A program made the translations under genes and the position numbers. This document shows, one piece after another, positions 44,731 through 54,142 of a stretch of DNA of 64,000 nucleotides. The notes under the pieces are model-generated. The model did not search any database and was not told where the DNA came from. It saw only the letters and a list, made by a program, of their open reading frames with translations. Within the stretch, counting starts at the first letter, position 1. Every line of letters begins with the position of its first letter. This DNA comes from Helicobacter pullorum NCTC 12824. GTDB lineage: Bacteria > Campylobacterota > Campylobacteria > Campylobacterales > Helicobacteraceae. The stretch is from positions 1-64,000 of the forward strand of contig NZ_JAERIT010000004.1 in assembly GCF_017979475.1 (NCBI RefSeq), written 5' to 3'.

Positions 44731-45177
44731 ATGAAAGTATTATTGCTACAAGATGTAAAAGGACTAGGCAAAAAGGGTGAAATCTGCGAAGTAAAAGATG
44801 GATATGGAAAAAATTTTTTAATTGCAAAGAAAATGGCAGATTTTGCTACTAATGAAGTTATCAATCGTTATAAGGCCGAACAAAAAAGAGCAGCTGAACA
44901 AGCCGCTGAAAATCAAGCATTGATGGAAATGGCAGCTAAAAAAATAGAAGCAATTACTCTAAAGATTCAACAAAAGGTTGGTGCAAATGGCTCACTTTAT
45001 GGTGCAATCACAAAAGAGGATATTGCAAAAGAGTTGGCACAGAAGCATCGTTTGGAAATTGATAAAAAAACTATTGAGCTAAAAAACCCTATTAAATCAA
45101 CAGGAATGTATGAAGTAGAAGTGAAACTTGGACATGGAATCCATGCTATTTTGAAGATTGATGTGGAGGCATTGTGA
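44731..45177 (+). CDS. rplI: 50S ribosomal protein L9
   Basis: 148 residues from ATG 44731 ([21 protein letters not shown]); the frame open from 44686 adds only leader. The N-domain has the invariant [21 protein letters not shown], a long connecting helix ([20 protein letters not shown]) and a C-domain ending [14 protein letters not shown]. First gene of rplI-hslV-hslU-era-csd6, the same order as H. pylori HP0514-HP0518. Confidence 0.97.
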   Translation: MKVLLLQDVKGLGKKGEICEVKDGYGKNFLIAKKMADFATNEVINRYKAEQKRAAEQAAENQALMEMAAKKIEAITLKIQQKVGANGSLYGAITKEDIAKELAQKHRLEIDKKTIELKNPIKSTGMYEVEVKLGHGIHAILKIDVEAL

Positions 45178-45713
45178 TGTTTGAAGCAACTACAATTTTG
45201 GCTTATAAGACAGAAAAAGGGGCGGTGATTGGAGGAGATGGGCAGGTAACCTTTGGAAATTGCGTATTAAAGGGTAATGCAACTAAGATTCGGACGCTTT
45301 ATCATGGCAAGATTCTAAGTGGATTTGCAGGAAGCACAGCTGATGCTTTTACGCTTTTTGATATGTTTGAGGGGATTTTAGAGAACAAAAAGGGCGATTT
45401 GTTAAAGTCGGTTATGGAGTTTTCTAAAGAATGGCGTAAAGATAAGTATTTGAGGCGTTTAGAAGCAATGATGATTGTTTTGGATAAAGAAAAAATTTTT
45501 ATTTTAAGTGGAACAGGAGATGTGGTAGAGCCTGAAGATGGCAAAATTGCTGCTATTGGTAGCGGTGGGAATTATGCGTTATCTGCTGCAAGGGCTTTGG
45601 ATAGATTTGGCAAGGGAGATATGGAGCCACGAGATTTGGTGCTAGAATCTCTTAAAATTGCTGGCGAGCTTTGTATTTATACTAATCAAAATATCAAAAT
45701 TTTAGAACTTTAA
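45177..45713 (+). CDS. hslV: ATP-dependent protease peptidase subunit HslV
   Basis: Threonine peptidase of the HslUV (ClpYQ) protease. ATG 45177 overlaps the rplI stop as TGATG. The precursor begins [11 protein letters not shown]: removal of MFEA exposes Thr as the N-terminal nucleophile. Typical: [35 protein letters not shown], and [12 protein letters not shown] with [14 protein letters not shown]. 178 residues. hslU follows after 14 bp. Confidence 0.96.
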   Translation: MFEATTILAYKTEKGAVIGGDGQVTFGNCVLKGNATKIRTLYHGKILSGFAGSTADAFTLFDMFEGILENKKGDLLKSVMEFSKEWRKDKYLRRLEAMMIVLDKEKIFILSGTGDVVEPEDGKIAAIGSGGNYALSAARALDRFGKGDMEPRDLVLESLKIAGELCIYTNQNIKILEL

Positions 45714-45727
45714 AAAATAGGAAGACA

Positions 45728-47068
45728 ATGGAAAATTATATTGCGATGACACCAAAAGAAATTGTTGCTTACTTAGATGAATATATTATTGGACAAAATG
45801 ATGCAAAAAAGATTGTTGCTATTGCACTTAGGAATCGCTATCGTCGTTTGCAGTTGCCAAAAGAGATTCAAGAAGAGGTAATGCCAAAAAATATTTTAAT
45901 GATTGGTTCTACTGGAGTTGGGAAAACCGAAATTGCAAGGCGTATGGCAAAGATGATGGGATTGCCTTTTGTCAAAGTAGAAGCAAGTAAATATACAGAA
46001 GTGGGTTTTGTAGGAAGAGATGTAGAATCTATGGTGCGTGATTTGGTAATAGCTTCAATTAATCTAGTCAAAGAAGAACATAGACAAAAAAATAGAGCAG
46101 GGATTGAGAAATATGTGTTGGATAAAATTGTAGAAAAGCTAATCCCTCCACTCCCTAAAGGTGCAAGTGAGCAGAAAATAGAAGAATATGAAAACGCAGC
46201 AGAAAAAATGCGTCAAAAAGTTAAAAATGGAGAAATGGATCATCTTAAAATCGAGATTGAAATTCCAAAACGCACTTTTGAAATAGAAGATGGCAATATG
46301 CCAGCAGAATTTGCTAAGGTGCAAGAGACAATTGCAAGAGTGTTTATTGCATCTCCAAAAGATAATCCCAAAAAAGAAGTAACAATTAAGGAAGCAAAAG
46401 AGATTTTAAAAGTGGAGGCAAGCGAAGTTTTATTGGATTTGGAAAGCATCAAGCAAGAAGGTTTAAAGAGGGCAGAGAATAGCGGGATTATCTTTATTGA
46501 TGAGATAGATAAGGTCGCTGTTAGTTCAAACTCGCAAGGTAGGCAAGATCCTAGCAAAGAAGGAGTGCAGAGGGATTTATTGCCTATTGTAGAGGGAAGT
46601 ATTGTCAATACAAAATATGGAAGCATTAAGACAGACCATATTTTATTTATCGCAGCAGGGGCATTTAGCTTGAGCAAGCCTAGTGATTTGATTGCGGAAT
46701 TGCAGGGTAGATTCCCTTTGCGTGTGGAGCTTAATAGCCTTGATGAAGAAGTGCTTTATAAGATATTAACACAAACTAAAAATTCGATTTTAAAGCAATA
46801 TGAAGCATTAATGGCAGTAGAAGAAGTTTCTTTGAAGTTTAGCGATGAGGCAATTAGGGCTTTGGCACATTATTCGCAATTAGCTAATGAAAAAACAGAG
46901 GATATTGGTGCGAGGCGATTGCATACGGTTGTGGAGCAGGTGATTGAAGAGATTAGCTTTGAGGCAGAAAACTATAAGGGACAAGAAGTAGAGATTACAG
47001 AATCTCTAGTAAAAGAAAAGCTGGAAACTTTGGTAGCTGATAGCGATGTCGCACGATATATTTTGTAG
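45728..47068 (+). CDS. hslU: ATP-dependent protease ATPase subunit HslU
   Basis: AAA+ unfoldase partner of HslV, 446 residues. Seen: MTPKEIVAYLDEYIIGQ start, Walker A GSTGVGKT at 60-67, pore loop KYTEVGFVGRDVESM, I-domain insert about 110-240, Walker B GIIFIDEIDKVA, sensor region FIAAGAFSLSKPSDL and sensor-2 KTEDIGARRLHTVVE. The C-terminal YIL tail ends the protein as expected for HslV binding. AGGAAG precedes the ATG. Confidence 0.97.
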   Translation: MENYIAMTPKEIVAYLDEYIIGQNDAKKIVAIALRNRYRRLQLPKEIQEEVMPKNILMIGSTGVGKTEIARRMAKMMGLPFVKVEASKYTEVGFVGRDVESMVRDLVIASINLVKEEHRQKNRAGIEKYVLDKIVEKLIPPLPKGASEQKIEEYENAAEKMRQKVKNGEMDHLKIEIEIPKRTFEIEDGNMPAEFAKVQETIARVFIASPKDNPKKEVTIKEAKEILKVEASEVLLDLESIKQEGLKRAENSGIIFIDEIDKVAVSSNSQGRQDPSKEGVQRDLLPIVEGSIVNTKYGSIKTDHILFIAAGAFSLSKPSDLIAELQGRFPLRVELNSLDEEVLYKILTQTKNSILKQYEALMAVEEVSLKFSDEAIRALAHYSQLANEKTEDIGARRLHTVVEQVIEEISFEAENYKGQEVEITESLVKEKLETLVADSDVARYIL

Positions 47069-47076
47069 GTAGTTTT

Positions 47077-47961
47077 TTGGAAAGTAAAGCAGGATTTGTA
47101 GCGGTTTTAGGCAGACCAAATGCAGGAAAGAGCACATTTTTAAATACGCTTTTGGGCGAGAGGTTGGCACTTATTTCGCATAAAGCTAATGCTACTAGGA
47201 AGCGTATGAATCTCGTTGTGATGGTTGAGGAAACGCAAATTGTTTTTGTAGATACGCCCGGCATTCACAAGCAAGAAAAGCTTTTAAACCAGTATATGCT
47301 AAAAGAAGCAATGAAGGCAATGCAAGATTGTGATTTTCTACTCTTTTTAGCACCAGCAAGCGATAAAATAGATTTTTATATAGATTTTTTGGAGAGTGCT
47401 AAGGGAAAGCCTCATTTTTTATTGCTCACTAAAATAGATTGTGTGAGCAAAGAAAAATTATTCCAAAAAATCAAAGAATATGAAAAATTTCAAGATTCTT
47501 ATCAAGCACTCATTCCGATTTCTTGCAAAGATATTAAGAGTTTGGAATATGTAGCAAAAGAGCTTGCAAAAATAATGCCTAAGAATCCTTACTATTATGA
47601 TCCAGAGATTTTAAGCCCAAATAGCACCAAAGAAATTGTAAAAGAAATGATAAGGGAATCTTGTTTTGAAAATTTAAGCGATGAGCTACCTTATGAAAGT
47701 GATGTGGTGATCAATGTTTATAAAGAAAAGGCTATGCTTGATTATATTAAGGCATCTATTATTGTGCAAAAAGAAAGTCAAAAGGCTATGGTGATTGGCA
47801 AAGAGGGCAAAACATTGAAGCGAATTGGCAAGAATGCAAGAGAGAGAATCGAGCAGTTTGTGAGAAAAAAAGTATATTTGGAAATTTTGGTGAAAGTGGT
47901 TTCTAGCTGGAGTAAAGACAAAGAAAGCTTAAAGAAAATCGGTTATAATTTCGAAGATTAA
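47077..47961 (+). CDS. era: GTPase Era
   Basis: Essential GTPase for 16S rRNA maturation and 30S assembly. 294 residues; G1 GRPNAGKS (about 12-19), G2/G3 VDTPGIH, G4 TKID, and a C-terminal KH domain with VIGKEGKTLKRIGKNARE. The start is TTG at 47077 with TAGG close upstream; the second residue onward (ESKAGFVAVLGRPNAG) matches Era. It is 8 bp downstream of hslU and 14 bp upstream of the peptidase gene. Confidence 0.95.
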   Translation: MESKAGFVAVLGRPNAGKSTFLNTLLGERLALISHKANATRKRMNLVVMVEETQIVFVDTPGIHKQEKLLNQYMLKEAMKAMQDCDFLLFLAPASDKIDFYIDFLESAKGKPHFLLLTKIDCVSKEKLFQKIKEYEKFQDSYQALIPISCKDIKSLEYVAKELAKIMPKNPYYYDPEILSPNSTKEIVKEMIRESCFENLSDELPYESDVVINVYKEKAMLDYIKASIIVQKESQKAMVIGKEGKTLKRIGKNARERIEQFVRKKVYLEILVKVVSSWSKDKESLKKIGYNFED

Positions 47962-47975
47962 AAAATGGAGAAAAG

Positions 47976-48971
47976 ATGAAAATTATTTGGTTATTGTTAA
48001 TTGCGATTTTTAGTTATGCTAATGAATATGAATGGATTGGAATTTATCGTAGCGGTGGAGTGCAGGCATTAGAGCAAAAAATCAATGAAGTTTTGCAAAC
48101 AAAAAATTATTGGCAAGAGGTTTTAAAAAATCAAGATACGCGTTTTGGGTATTATGAGAATCTTAAATACCTCTTTGTGGCGACAAAAGATGCGCCTACT
48201 TTGGAATCCCCAAATCTTAAACTTTATGCCCTAGAAAATAATCAGTGGGTAGAAAAGCTAAATACAAAAAGTTTAGTGGGGTCTAAAGGGGGTCATAAGC
48301 AAAAAGAGGGTGATTTGGCAACCCCTATTGGTGTTTATTCGCTTCAAGCGAGATTGAGCAATCTAGATCAATATTATGGACCTTTGGCTTTTAGCACTTC
48401 TTATCCTAATCTTTATGATAAATTGCAAAAAAGAACAGGCTATGGAATTTGGATTCATGGTATGCCGCTTAATGGAAATAGAGAAGAGTTAAATACGCGT
48501 GGCTGTATTGCAATTGAAAATAATCTTTTAACTTCGGTGGATAGGATAATTGATTATCGTAATACGCTTTTAATTACTTTTGCTGATGATGTGGAACAAA
48601 CCAAAAAGGAAGATTTAGCAACGATTTTGGCAGATTTATTTCAATGGAAAGAAGCTTGGGCAAAAAATGATATTGAGGCTTATTTAGCGTTTTATGATAA
48701 GGATTTTATACGCTATGATGGGCAAAAGTTTGAGGCATTTGAGGATACCAAACGCAGAATTTTCCAAAAAGGCGAAGAGAAAGAGATTAAATTTACAAAA
48801 ATCAATGTCTCCCCTTATCCTAATGAAGAAAATAAGAAATTATTTAAAATTGGTTATCATCAAGATTATAAAGCCTTTTTGAAAGGCACATTAAACTATT
48901 ATTCTAATGGAAACAAAGAGCTTTATGTAGAATTAAAAAATGGCAAAATGCAGATTTTAGTAGAGCAATAA
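47976..48971 (+). CDS. csd6: YkuD-fold murein L,D-carboxypeptidase (Csd6/Pgp2-like)
   Basis: Trims tetrapeptides to tripeptides in peptidoglycan in H. pylori (Csd6) and C. jejuni (Pgp2), setting helical cell shape. 331 residues: signal peptide (MKIIWLLLIAIFSYA), N-terminal helical part, YkuD catalytic domain with VGSKGGHKQKEGDLATPIGVY and the catalytic His/Cys pair IWIHGMP and TRGC, then a C-terminal NTF2-like domain (about 215-331, FQWKEAWAKNDIEAYLAFY). Same place as HP0518 after era. L,D-transpeptidase activity is a fold alternative, but the NTF2 tail favours Csd6. Confidence 0.9.
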   Translation: MKIIWLLLIAIFSYANEYEWIGIYRSGGVQALEQKINEVLQTKNYWQEVLKNQDTRFGYYENLKYLFVATKDAPTLESPNLKLYALENNQWVEKLNTKSLVGSKGGHKQKEGDLATPIGVYSLQARLSNLDQYYGPLAFSTSYPNLYDKLQKRTGYGIWIHGMPLNGNREELNTRGCIAIENNLLTSVDRIIDYRNTLLITFADDVEQTKKEDLATILADLFQWKEAWAKNDIEAYLAFYDKDFIRYDGQKFEAFEDTKRRIFQKGEEKEIKFTKINVSPYPNEENKKLFKIGYHQDYKAFLKGTLNYYSNGNKELYVELKNGKMQILVEQ

Positions 48972-48979
48972 GGATAGGA

Positions 48980-49606
48980 TTATTTAAAAGCCTTAAATAA
49001 AGCCCTTAAAATATATTTGGCTCTATTGAGTGCAATATATCTATGAGAAATGGCATTTTTCTCTTCTTTGGTAAGCTCTGCAAGTGTTTGTGTGAAACCT
49101 TGTGGAATAAACATTGGATCATAGCCAAAGCCATTTTTGCCGCGTTGATTGGCAATCACCTTGCCATACATAAATCCATGTGTGCTAAAATCTCCATAAA
49201 AACTACTAATTCCTATACTTGCACAATAATGTGCTTTGGAAGTTTGGTTTGGAAGTTTGGCTACTTCACATAAAAGCTTTTCTAAATTTGCCTTAGAATC
49301 TCCACCGCTATATCTAGCGCTATGGATTCCGGGTTTTCCATTGAGTGCATCAACGCATATTCCACTATCATCAGAAAGTATAATATCATTTTGTGAGAGT
49401 AGATTTTTTGCATGGAGGGTATTAAAAACAGCTTTAGATTTAATTAGTGCATTTTCTTGAAATGTTTTGCCATTTTCATCGATTTCAAAAGGATCGCACA
49501 AATCGCTCCATGCTAGTATTTCTAAAGCATTTTGCTCAAATGGTTTGTAGATTTCTTGGATTTCTATGATTTTATCTTGGTTTGAAGTTGCTAAAATTAG
49601 ACGCAT
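48980..49606 (-). CDS. rdgB: XTP/dITP pyrophosphatase (RdgB/HAM1)
   Basis: Removes non-canonical purine nucleotides. 208 residues: LATSNQDKIIEIQEIYK at the start, SDDSGICVDALNGKPGIHSARYSG, and FGYDPMFIPQG with SHRYIALNRAK at the end. Convergent with csd6 (8 bp between stops) and divergent from the MFS gene. Confidence 0.95.
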   Translation of the reverse strand: MRLILATSNQDKIIEIQEIYKPFEQNALEILAWSDLCDPFEIDENGKTFQENALIKSKAVFNTLHAKNLLSQNDIILSDDSGICVDALNGKPGIHSARYSGGDSKANLEKLLCEVAKLPNQTSKAHYCASIGISSFYGDFSTHGFMYGKVIANQRGKNGFGYDPMFIPQGFTQTLAELTKEEKNAISHRYIALNRAKYILRALFKAFK

Positions 49607-49681
49607 TATTATTGCCTTGTTGAATGTATTTTGGATAAAATTAACTTCTTGTTTGGAATTTTAGCAAAAATTGGAGAATCT

Positions 49682-51049
49682 ATGATAAAAAAAGAATCCT
49701 TAATCAAACAAACTATTCCACTAAGCCTTATTTTGGCTGGGCGATTTTTTGGTTTGTTTGTTGTTATGCCTGTTTTATCCTTATATGCCTTATCTATGGA
49801 GGGTATGAGTCCGATTTTGGTTGGGATTGCCATAGGGGGATATGCACTCACTCAAGTATTGTTTCAAATTCCTTTTGGTTTTTTAAGTGATAAATTTGGA
49901 CGCAAAAGCATTATTGCCCTTGGACTTATTATTTTTATTATTGGTTCAGCTGTGTGTGCGATGAGTGATGATATTTATATGCTAATTTTGGGTAGATTTT
50001 TGCAAGGGGCAGGAGCTATTGGAGGAGTGGTTAGCGCGATGATAGCTGATTTGGTAAAAGAAGAGAAACGCACAAAAGCAATGGCATTAATGGGGGCTAC
50101 CATTTCTCTTAGTTTTACAACAGCTTTGATTTTGGGACCTATTTTGAGTGCTTATTTTGGAGTGGCAAGTTTATTTTGGATTACCTGTTTTTTGGGGGTG
50201 CTTAGCTTAGGGATTTTGCTTTTATTTGTCCCTGAAGCACCAAAGATACAGTATAGTTTTATTTCTAGTTCTGATAAATATAGTTTTATTTTAAAAAATA
50301 AAAATCTTCAAATTATGAATCTTACAAATTTCTTGCAAAAAGGTTTTATGACTTTGACATTTTTGATTATTCCTATTGCACTTGTAAAGGGCTTTGAGAT
50401 GCCTAAAGAGAATTTGTATCAAGTGTATGTTCCTGCAAGTTTGCTTGGGCTTATCGCAATAGCACCTGCGGCGATTTTTGCAGAGAAAAAGGGCAAGTTT
50501 AAAAGTGTATTGGTGGTGGGAATATTGTTTTTTGTTGTGGCATATCTTTTGATGCTTAGTCAAAATTTGTGGGTGTTTGTCGCTGGAATTTTGGTGTTTT
50601 TTGTCGGTTTTTCTGTGCATGAGCCTATTATGCAAAGTCTTGCTAGTCGCTATTGCAAGGCGCATCAAAAAGGAAGCGCTTTGGGTGTTTTTACTGCTTT
50701 TGGATATTTTGGTTCATTTGTGGGAGCACTTGTAGGTGGGCATTTGTATGAATATTTTGGAATGCTTTCTATTAGCCTTTTTGTTGTGGTTGTTTCATTT
50801 TTGTGGATTTTGGCTTTAGGGTTTTTGGCAAATCCAACTTTTCAAAAGAATCTTTATTTGCCACTTAGAGAAAACATTGTAAATGAGGATTTAGAAAAAT
50901 TGGTGGAGCTTAGAGGAATTTTGGAGTGGTTTATTAATGAGAATGAAAGAGTTGTGGTTATTAAATATGATAAACATTTAGTATTAGAACAAGAAGTGAA
51001 GGAATTTTTGAAAGAAAATTTGGCAGATAAATTTGAAGAATTAAAGTGA
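49682..51049 (+). CDS. MFS efflux transporter with C-terminal YajR-like domain
   Basis: 455 residues from ATG 49682 (GGAG 7 nt upstream; the open frame extends 17 codons before). Twelve helices with motif A as GFLSDKFGRKSII in loop 2-3 and LGRFLQGAGAIGGVVSA in helix 4-5 are typical drug-proton antiporters. The last about 65 residues (LVELRGILEWFINENERVVV to the end) form a small soluble domain that matches YajR's ferredoxin-like YAM domain in position and length. Drug substrate unknown. Overlaps the ttcA frame. Confidence 0.85.
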   Translation: MIKKESLIKQTIPLSLILAGRFFGLFVVMPVLSLYALSMEGMSPILVGIAIGGYALTQVLFQIPFGFLSDKFGRKSIIALGLIIFIIGSAVCAMSDDIYMLILGRFLQGAGAIGGVVSAMIADLVKEEKRTKAMALMGATISLSFTTALILGPILSAYFGVASLFWITCFLGVLSLGILLLFVPEAPKIQYSFISSSDKYSFILKNKNLQIMNLTNFLQKGFMTLTFLIIPIALVKGFEMPKENLYQVYVPASLLGLIAIAPAAIFAEKKGKFKSVLVVGILFFVVAYLLMLSQNLWVFVAGILVFFVGFSVHEPIMQSLASRYCKAHQKGSALGVFTAFGYFGSFVGALVGGHLYEYFGMLSISLFVVVVSFLWILALGFLANPTFQKNLYLPLRENIVNEDLEKLVELRGILEWFINENERVVVIKYDKHLVLEQEVKEFLKENLADKFEELK

Positions 51050-51054
51050 GAAAA

Positions 51055-51822
51055 ATGGAAGAGAAAATAGAAATTAGCAAAAAGATTCTAAGAATCACAG
51101 GAAGCACAAATGCAGAGTTTGGGCTAATCAAAGAGGGCGATAAAATACTTTTGGGATTGAGTGGAGGGAAAGATTCTATTTTGCTAGCGACTTTATTGGC
51201 AAGATTGAAAAAATACGCACCTTTTGATTTTGAATTTAAAGCTTTGACAGTGGATTATGGGAGGGGTGGTGAATATGAGTATATTTTTGAGTATTGTGAA
51301 AAATTAGGGATACCTTATGAACTTTATCGCACAGACATTTATAAGATTTTAGAAGAAAATCGTAGAGAAGGGACGGTGTATTGTAGTTTTTGTTCGCGTA
51401 TGAGACGAGGGGCTTTGTATTCTAAGGCTTTAGAGGGTGGATTTAATAAAATTGCATTAGCACATCATTTGGATGATGCAGCTGAAAGCTTTATGATGAA
51501 TCTCACTTATAATGGTGCTTTGCGTTCTATGCCTCCAATTTATAAAGCAGAAAATGGTTTGTATGTGATTCGTCCATTGATTTTTGTGCGGGAGAGGCAA
51601 ATTATTGATTTTATTGCAAAAAACGATATTTATATTGCACCAGATTGTAATTGTCCAATTATGTGGCAAAGCGATGATAAGCGACCTTTTGCTAGAGAAA
51701 AAACAAAGCAAATGCTAAAGGAAATGGAAATGAATAATCCTGATTTTTTTACTTCTTTGAAAGTAGCACTTGGAAATGTGCATTTAAACAGCCTTTTTGA
51801 CAAAAGGTATTTGGATAAGTAG
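51055..51822 (+). CDS. ttcA: tRNA 2-thiocytidine synthetase TtcA family
   Basis: Fe-S-dependent thiolation of tRNA C32. 255 residues from ATG 51055; a GTG at 51046 overlapping the previous stop could add MRK. PP-loop LSGGKDS (about 36-42), CSFC (YCSFCSRMRRGALY) and CNC (PDCNCPIMW) cysteines for a 4Fe-4S cluster, and LAHHLDDAAESFMMNL. Shorter than E. coli TtcA (311). Convergent with ackA. Confidence 0.9.
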   Translation: MEEKIEISKKILRITGSTNAEFGLIKEGDKILLGLSGGKDSILLATLLARLKKYAPFDFEFKALTVDYGRGGEYEYIFEYCEKLGIPYELYRTDIYKILEENRREGTVYCSFCSRMRRGALYSKALEGGFNKIALAHHLDDAAESFMMNLTYNGALRSMPPIYKAENGLYVIRPLIFVRERQIIDFIAKNDIYIAPDCNCPIMWQSDDKRPFAREKTKQMLKEMEMNNPDFFTSLKVALGNVHLNSLFDKRYLDK

Positions 51823-51845
51823 CCTATATCTAAAGATTATAGGCT
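51821..51845. terminator. Bidirectional terminator between ttcA and ackA
   Basis: AGCCTATA (51821-51828) pairs exactly with TATAGGCT (51838-51845) around a 9-nt loop. The ttcA stop overlaps its first arm and the ackA stop lies in the loop, so it can end both convergent transcripts; TTTGCTT follows on the plus strand. Confidence 0.65.
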
Positions 51846-53041
51846 TTGCTTACGAGGGCTTTTGTATCCCTTGCTATCATTAATTCTTCATTGGTTGGGA
51901 TTACACACACTTTGACTTTGGAATCAGAAGTGGAAATAATACCTTCTCTTCCTATGGTTTCTAAGTTTGCTTTTTCATCAAGTGTGATACCTAGGAATTG
52001 TAAGTGAGAGACAATTTTACCGCGGATAAATTTCGCATTTTCGCCTACTCCAGCACAGAATGAAATTGCATCAACACCGGTTAATGCGGCTGTATAAGAG
52101 CCGATGTATTTTGCCACACGATAAGCAAAAACTTCTCTTGCAAAACGCGCCTTTAAGTCTCCCTTCTCATCAGCTGCTAATAAATCCCTAAAATCACTTG
52201 ATAAGCCAGAGATTCCTAAGACTCCAGATTTTTTATTTAAAATATTCATAATTTCTTTGGTACTTAAATTTTCTTTTTGGGCTATATAATCAATTACAGC
52301 AGGATCAATATCTCCGCTTCTTGTCCCCATTACCAAGCCTTCAAGTGGAGTTAATCCCATACTTGTATCAATGCTTTTGCCATTTTCAACAGCACAAATA
52401 CTAGAACCATTTCCCAAATGACAAGTGATAATTTTTGAATTTTCTAATGGAATACCCAAAAACTCCGCTGTGCGTTTGGAAACATAGCTATGACTTGTGC
52501 CATGGAATCCATACCGACGAATTTTATATTTTGTGTAATATTCATAGGGTAAGCCATAGATGAAAGCCTTTGGTGGCATTGTTTGGTGGAATGCAGTATC
52601 AAAAACAGCTACCATTGGGGTATTTGGCATTAAATGCTGACAGGCTCGGATTCCAAGTAAATGCGCAGGATTGTGTAGAGGGGCTAAATCTGCACATTCC
52701 TCAATATTATAAATTACCTCTTCTGTGATAATTGCTGAATGGGTAAAATGCTCTCCACCATGAACAATTCTATGTCCGATGGCTTTGATGGTTTCAAGGG
52801 ATTTCACTGCACCATTAAAAGGGTTTGTGAGTGCGCCTAAAACAAGCTTGATTGCAACCTCATGGTCTTTGATTTCAATATTTTGTGTGGATTTTTCTCC
52901 ATCTTTTGGTTTGTAACTAAATTGTCCTCCATCAATACCTATTCTATCGCAAATCCCAGAAGCTAAAACCTCCTCGGTATCAGTATTGATAAGTTGATAT
53001 TTGAGAGATGAACTTCCGCAATTAATAACTAAAATGTCCAT
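51830..53041 (-). CDS. ackA: Acetate kinase
   Basis: Interconverts acetyl phosphate and acetate with ATP/ADP. 403 residues: VINCGSSSLKYQLI at the start, GHRIVHGGEHFT, FDTAFHQTMPPKAF, RYGFHGTSHSYVS, CHLGNGSSICAV and the late FCAGVGENAKFIRGK. It begins at the base after the pta stop and is in an operon with pta, which carries the promoter. Confidence 0.97.
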   Translation of the reverse strand: MDILVINCGSSSLKYQLINTDTEEVLASGICDRIGIDGGQFSYKPKDGEKSTQNIEIKDHEVAIKLVLGALTNPFNGAVKSLETIKAIGHRIVHGGEHFTHSAIITEEVIYNIEECADLAPLHNPAHLLGIRACQHLMPNTPMVAVFDTAFHQTMPPKAFIYGLPYEYYTKYKIRRYGFHGTSHSYVSKRTAEFLGIPLENSKIITCHLGNGSSICAVENGKSIDTSMGLTPLEGLVMGTRSGDIDPAVIDYIAQKENLSTKEIMNILNKKSGVLGISGLSSDFRDLLAADEKGDLKARFAREVFAYRVAKYIGSYTAALTGVDAISFCAGVGENAKFIRGKIVSHLQFLGITLDEKANLETIGREGIISTSDSKVKVCVIPTNEELMIARDTKALVSKAYNL

Positions 53042-54061
53042 TTATGCTCCTTTTGTTTCTTTTTGTTGTTGTGCTTGGAGGGCTGTAATGGCAACAACAC
53101 CAACAATATCTTCACTGCTACAACCTCTTGATAAATCATTAATAGGTGCAGCAATGCCTTGGGTAATAGGCCCATAAGCTTCAGCTTTTGCAAGTCTTTG
53201 AGTGAGCTTGTATCCGATATTTCCAGAATCTAAATCAGGAAAAACAAGCACATTAGCATACCCTGCTATTTTGCTATCTGGGGCTTTGGACTTTCCTACA
53301 CTTGGGACAATAGCGGCATCTAATTGAAATTCTCCATCTATGGCTATTTGCGGTGCTAGACTTTGTGCGATTTTGGTAGCTTCTATAACTTTATCTACAT
53401 CAGGGTGTTTAGCACTTCCTTTGGTAGAATGTGAAAGCATAGCAACAATGGGTTCTTTGCCCACTAGAGTTTGGAAGCTTTTAGCAGAATCAATAGCTAT
53501 GGAAGCAAGCTCTTGTGCATTTGGGTTTTGCACTAAGCCACTATCTGCAAAGATAAAAGTTCCATTTTCTCCATATTCGCAATTAGGGACTACCATTAAG
53601 AAAAATGCAGATACGAGTTTAGAATCTTGCTTTGTGCCCAAAATTTGCAAAGAAGCTCTTAAGACATCAGCAGTAGAGTTGATAGCGCCTGCTACCATTC
53701 CATCGGCTTTTTTGGATTTTACTAGGGCTACTCCAAAATAAAGAGGATTTTCCAAAAGTAAAGTTCTAGCGGATTTTTCACTCAAGCCTTTGTGCGCTCT
53801 AAGCTTAACAAAAAGTTCTACATAATCTTCTAATTCATCACATGATGCAGGATTAATAAAAGTTGCTTTTTGAAGGTCAAGATTGGCTTTTTTGGCTTGT
53901 TTTTGGATACTTAGCTCATCCCCGATTAAAATAAGATTCGCAATGCCTTCTTTTAAGATAGTGTGTGCGGCTTCTAGGGTTCGCATATCATTGGTTTCAG
54001 GCAAAACAATGGTTTGCAAAAAAGACTTTGCTTTTTCTTTGATGTTTTCAATAAGACTCAT
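53042..54061 (-). CDS. pta: Phosphate acetyltransferase
   Basis: Converts acetyl-CoA and phosphate to acetyl phosphate. 339 residues, the short Pta lacking the N-terminal regulatory domains of the E. coli type. Motifs: VLPETNDMRTLEAAHTI, KKADGMVAGAINSTADVLR, GTFIFADSGLVQNPNAQELA and YANVLVFPDLDSGNIGYKL with GPITQGIAAPINDLSRGCS. A TATAAT at 54086-54091 and AAGGAG 7 nt before the ATG precede it. Confidence 0.95.
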   Translation of the reverse strand: MSLIENIKEKAKSFLQTIVLPETNDMRTLEAAHTILKEGIANLILIGDELSIQKQAKKANLDLQKATFINPASCDELEDYVELFVKLRAHKGLSEKSARTLLLENPLYFGVALVKSKKADGMVAGAINSTADVLRASLQILGTKQDSKLVSAFFLMVVPNCEYGENGTFIFADSGLVQNPNAQELASIAIDSAKSFQTLVGKEPIVAMLSHSTKGSAKHPDVDKVIEATKIAQSLAPQIAIDGEFQLDAAIVPSVGKSKAPDSKIAGYANVLVFPDLDSGNIGYKLTQRLAKAEAYGPITQGIAAPINDLSRGCSSEDIVGVVAITALQAQQQKETKGA

Positions 54062-54085
54062 AGATACTCCTTGCTTTTTAGAAAT

Positions 54086-54091
54086 ATTATA
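54086..54091 (-). promoter_or_regulatory. Putative -10 box of the pta-ackA operon
   Basis: TATAATATTTC on the minus strand, 25-30 bp before the pta ATG. A8 (54123-54130) and A9 (54134-54142) runs lie just upstream, next to the pgi stop. Confidence 0.5.
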
Positions 54092-54142
54092 AGACTTTTT
54101 GAAATATAAAAGTATAAAATAGAAAAAAAAGTGAAAAAAAAA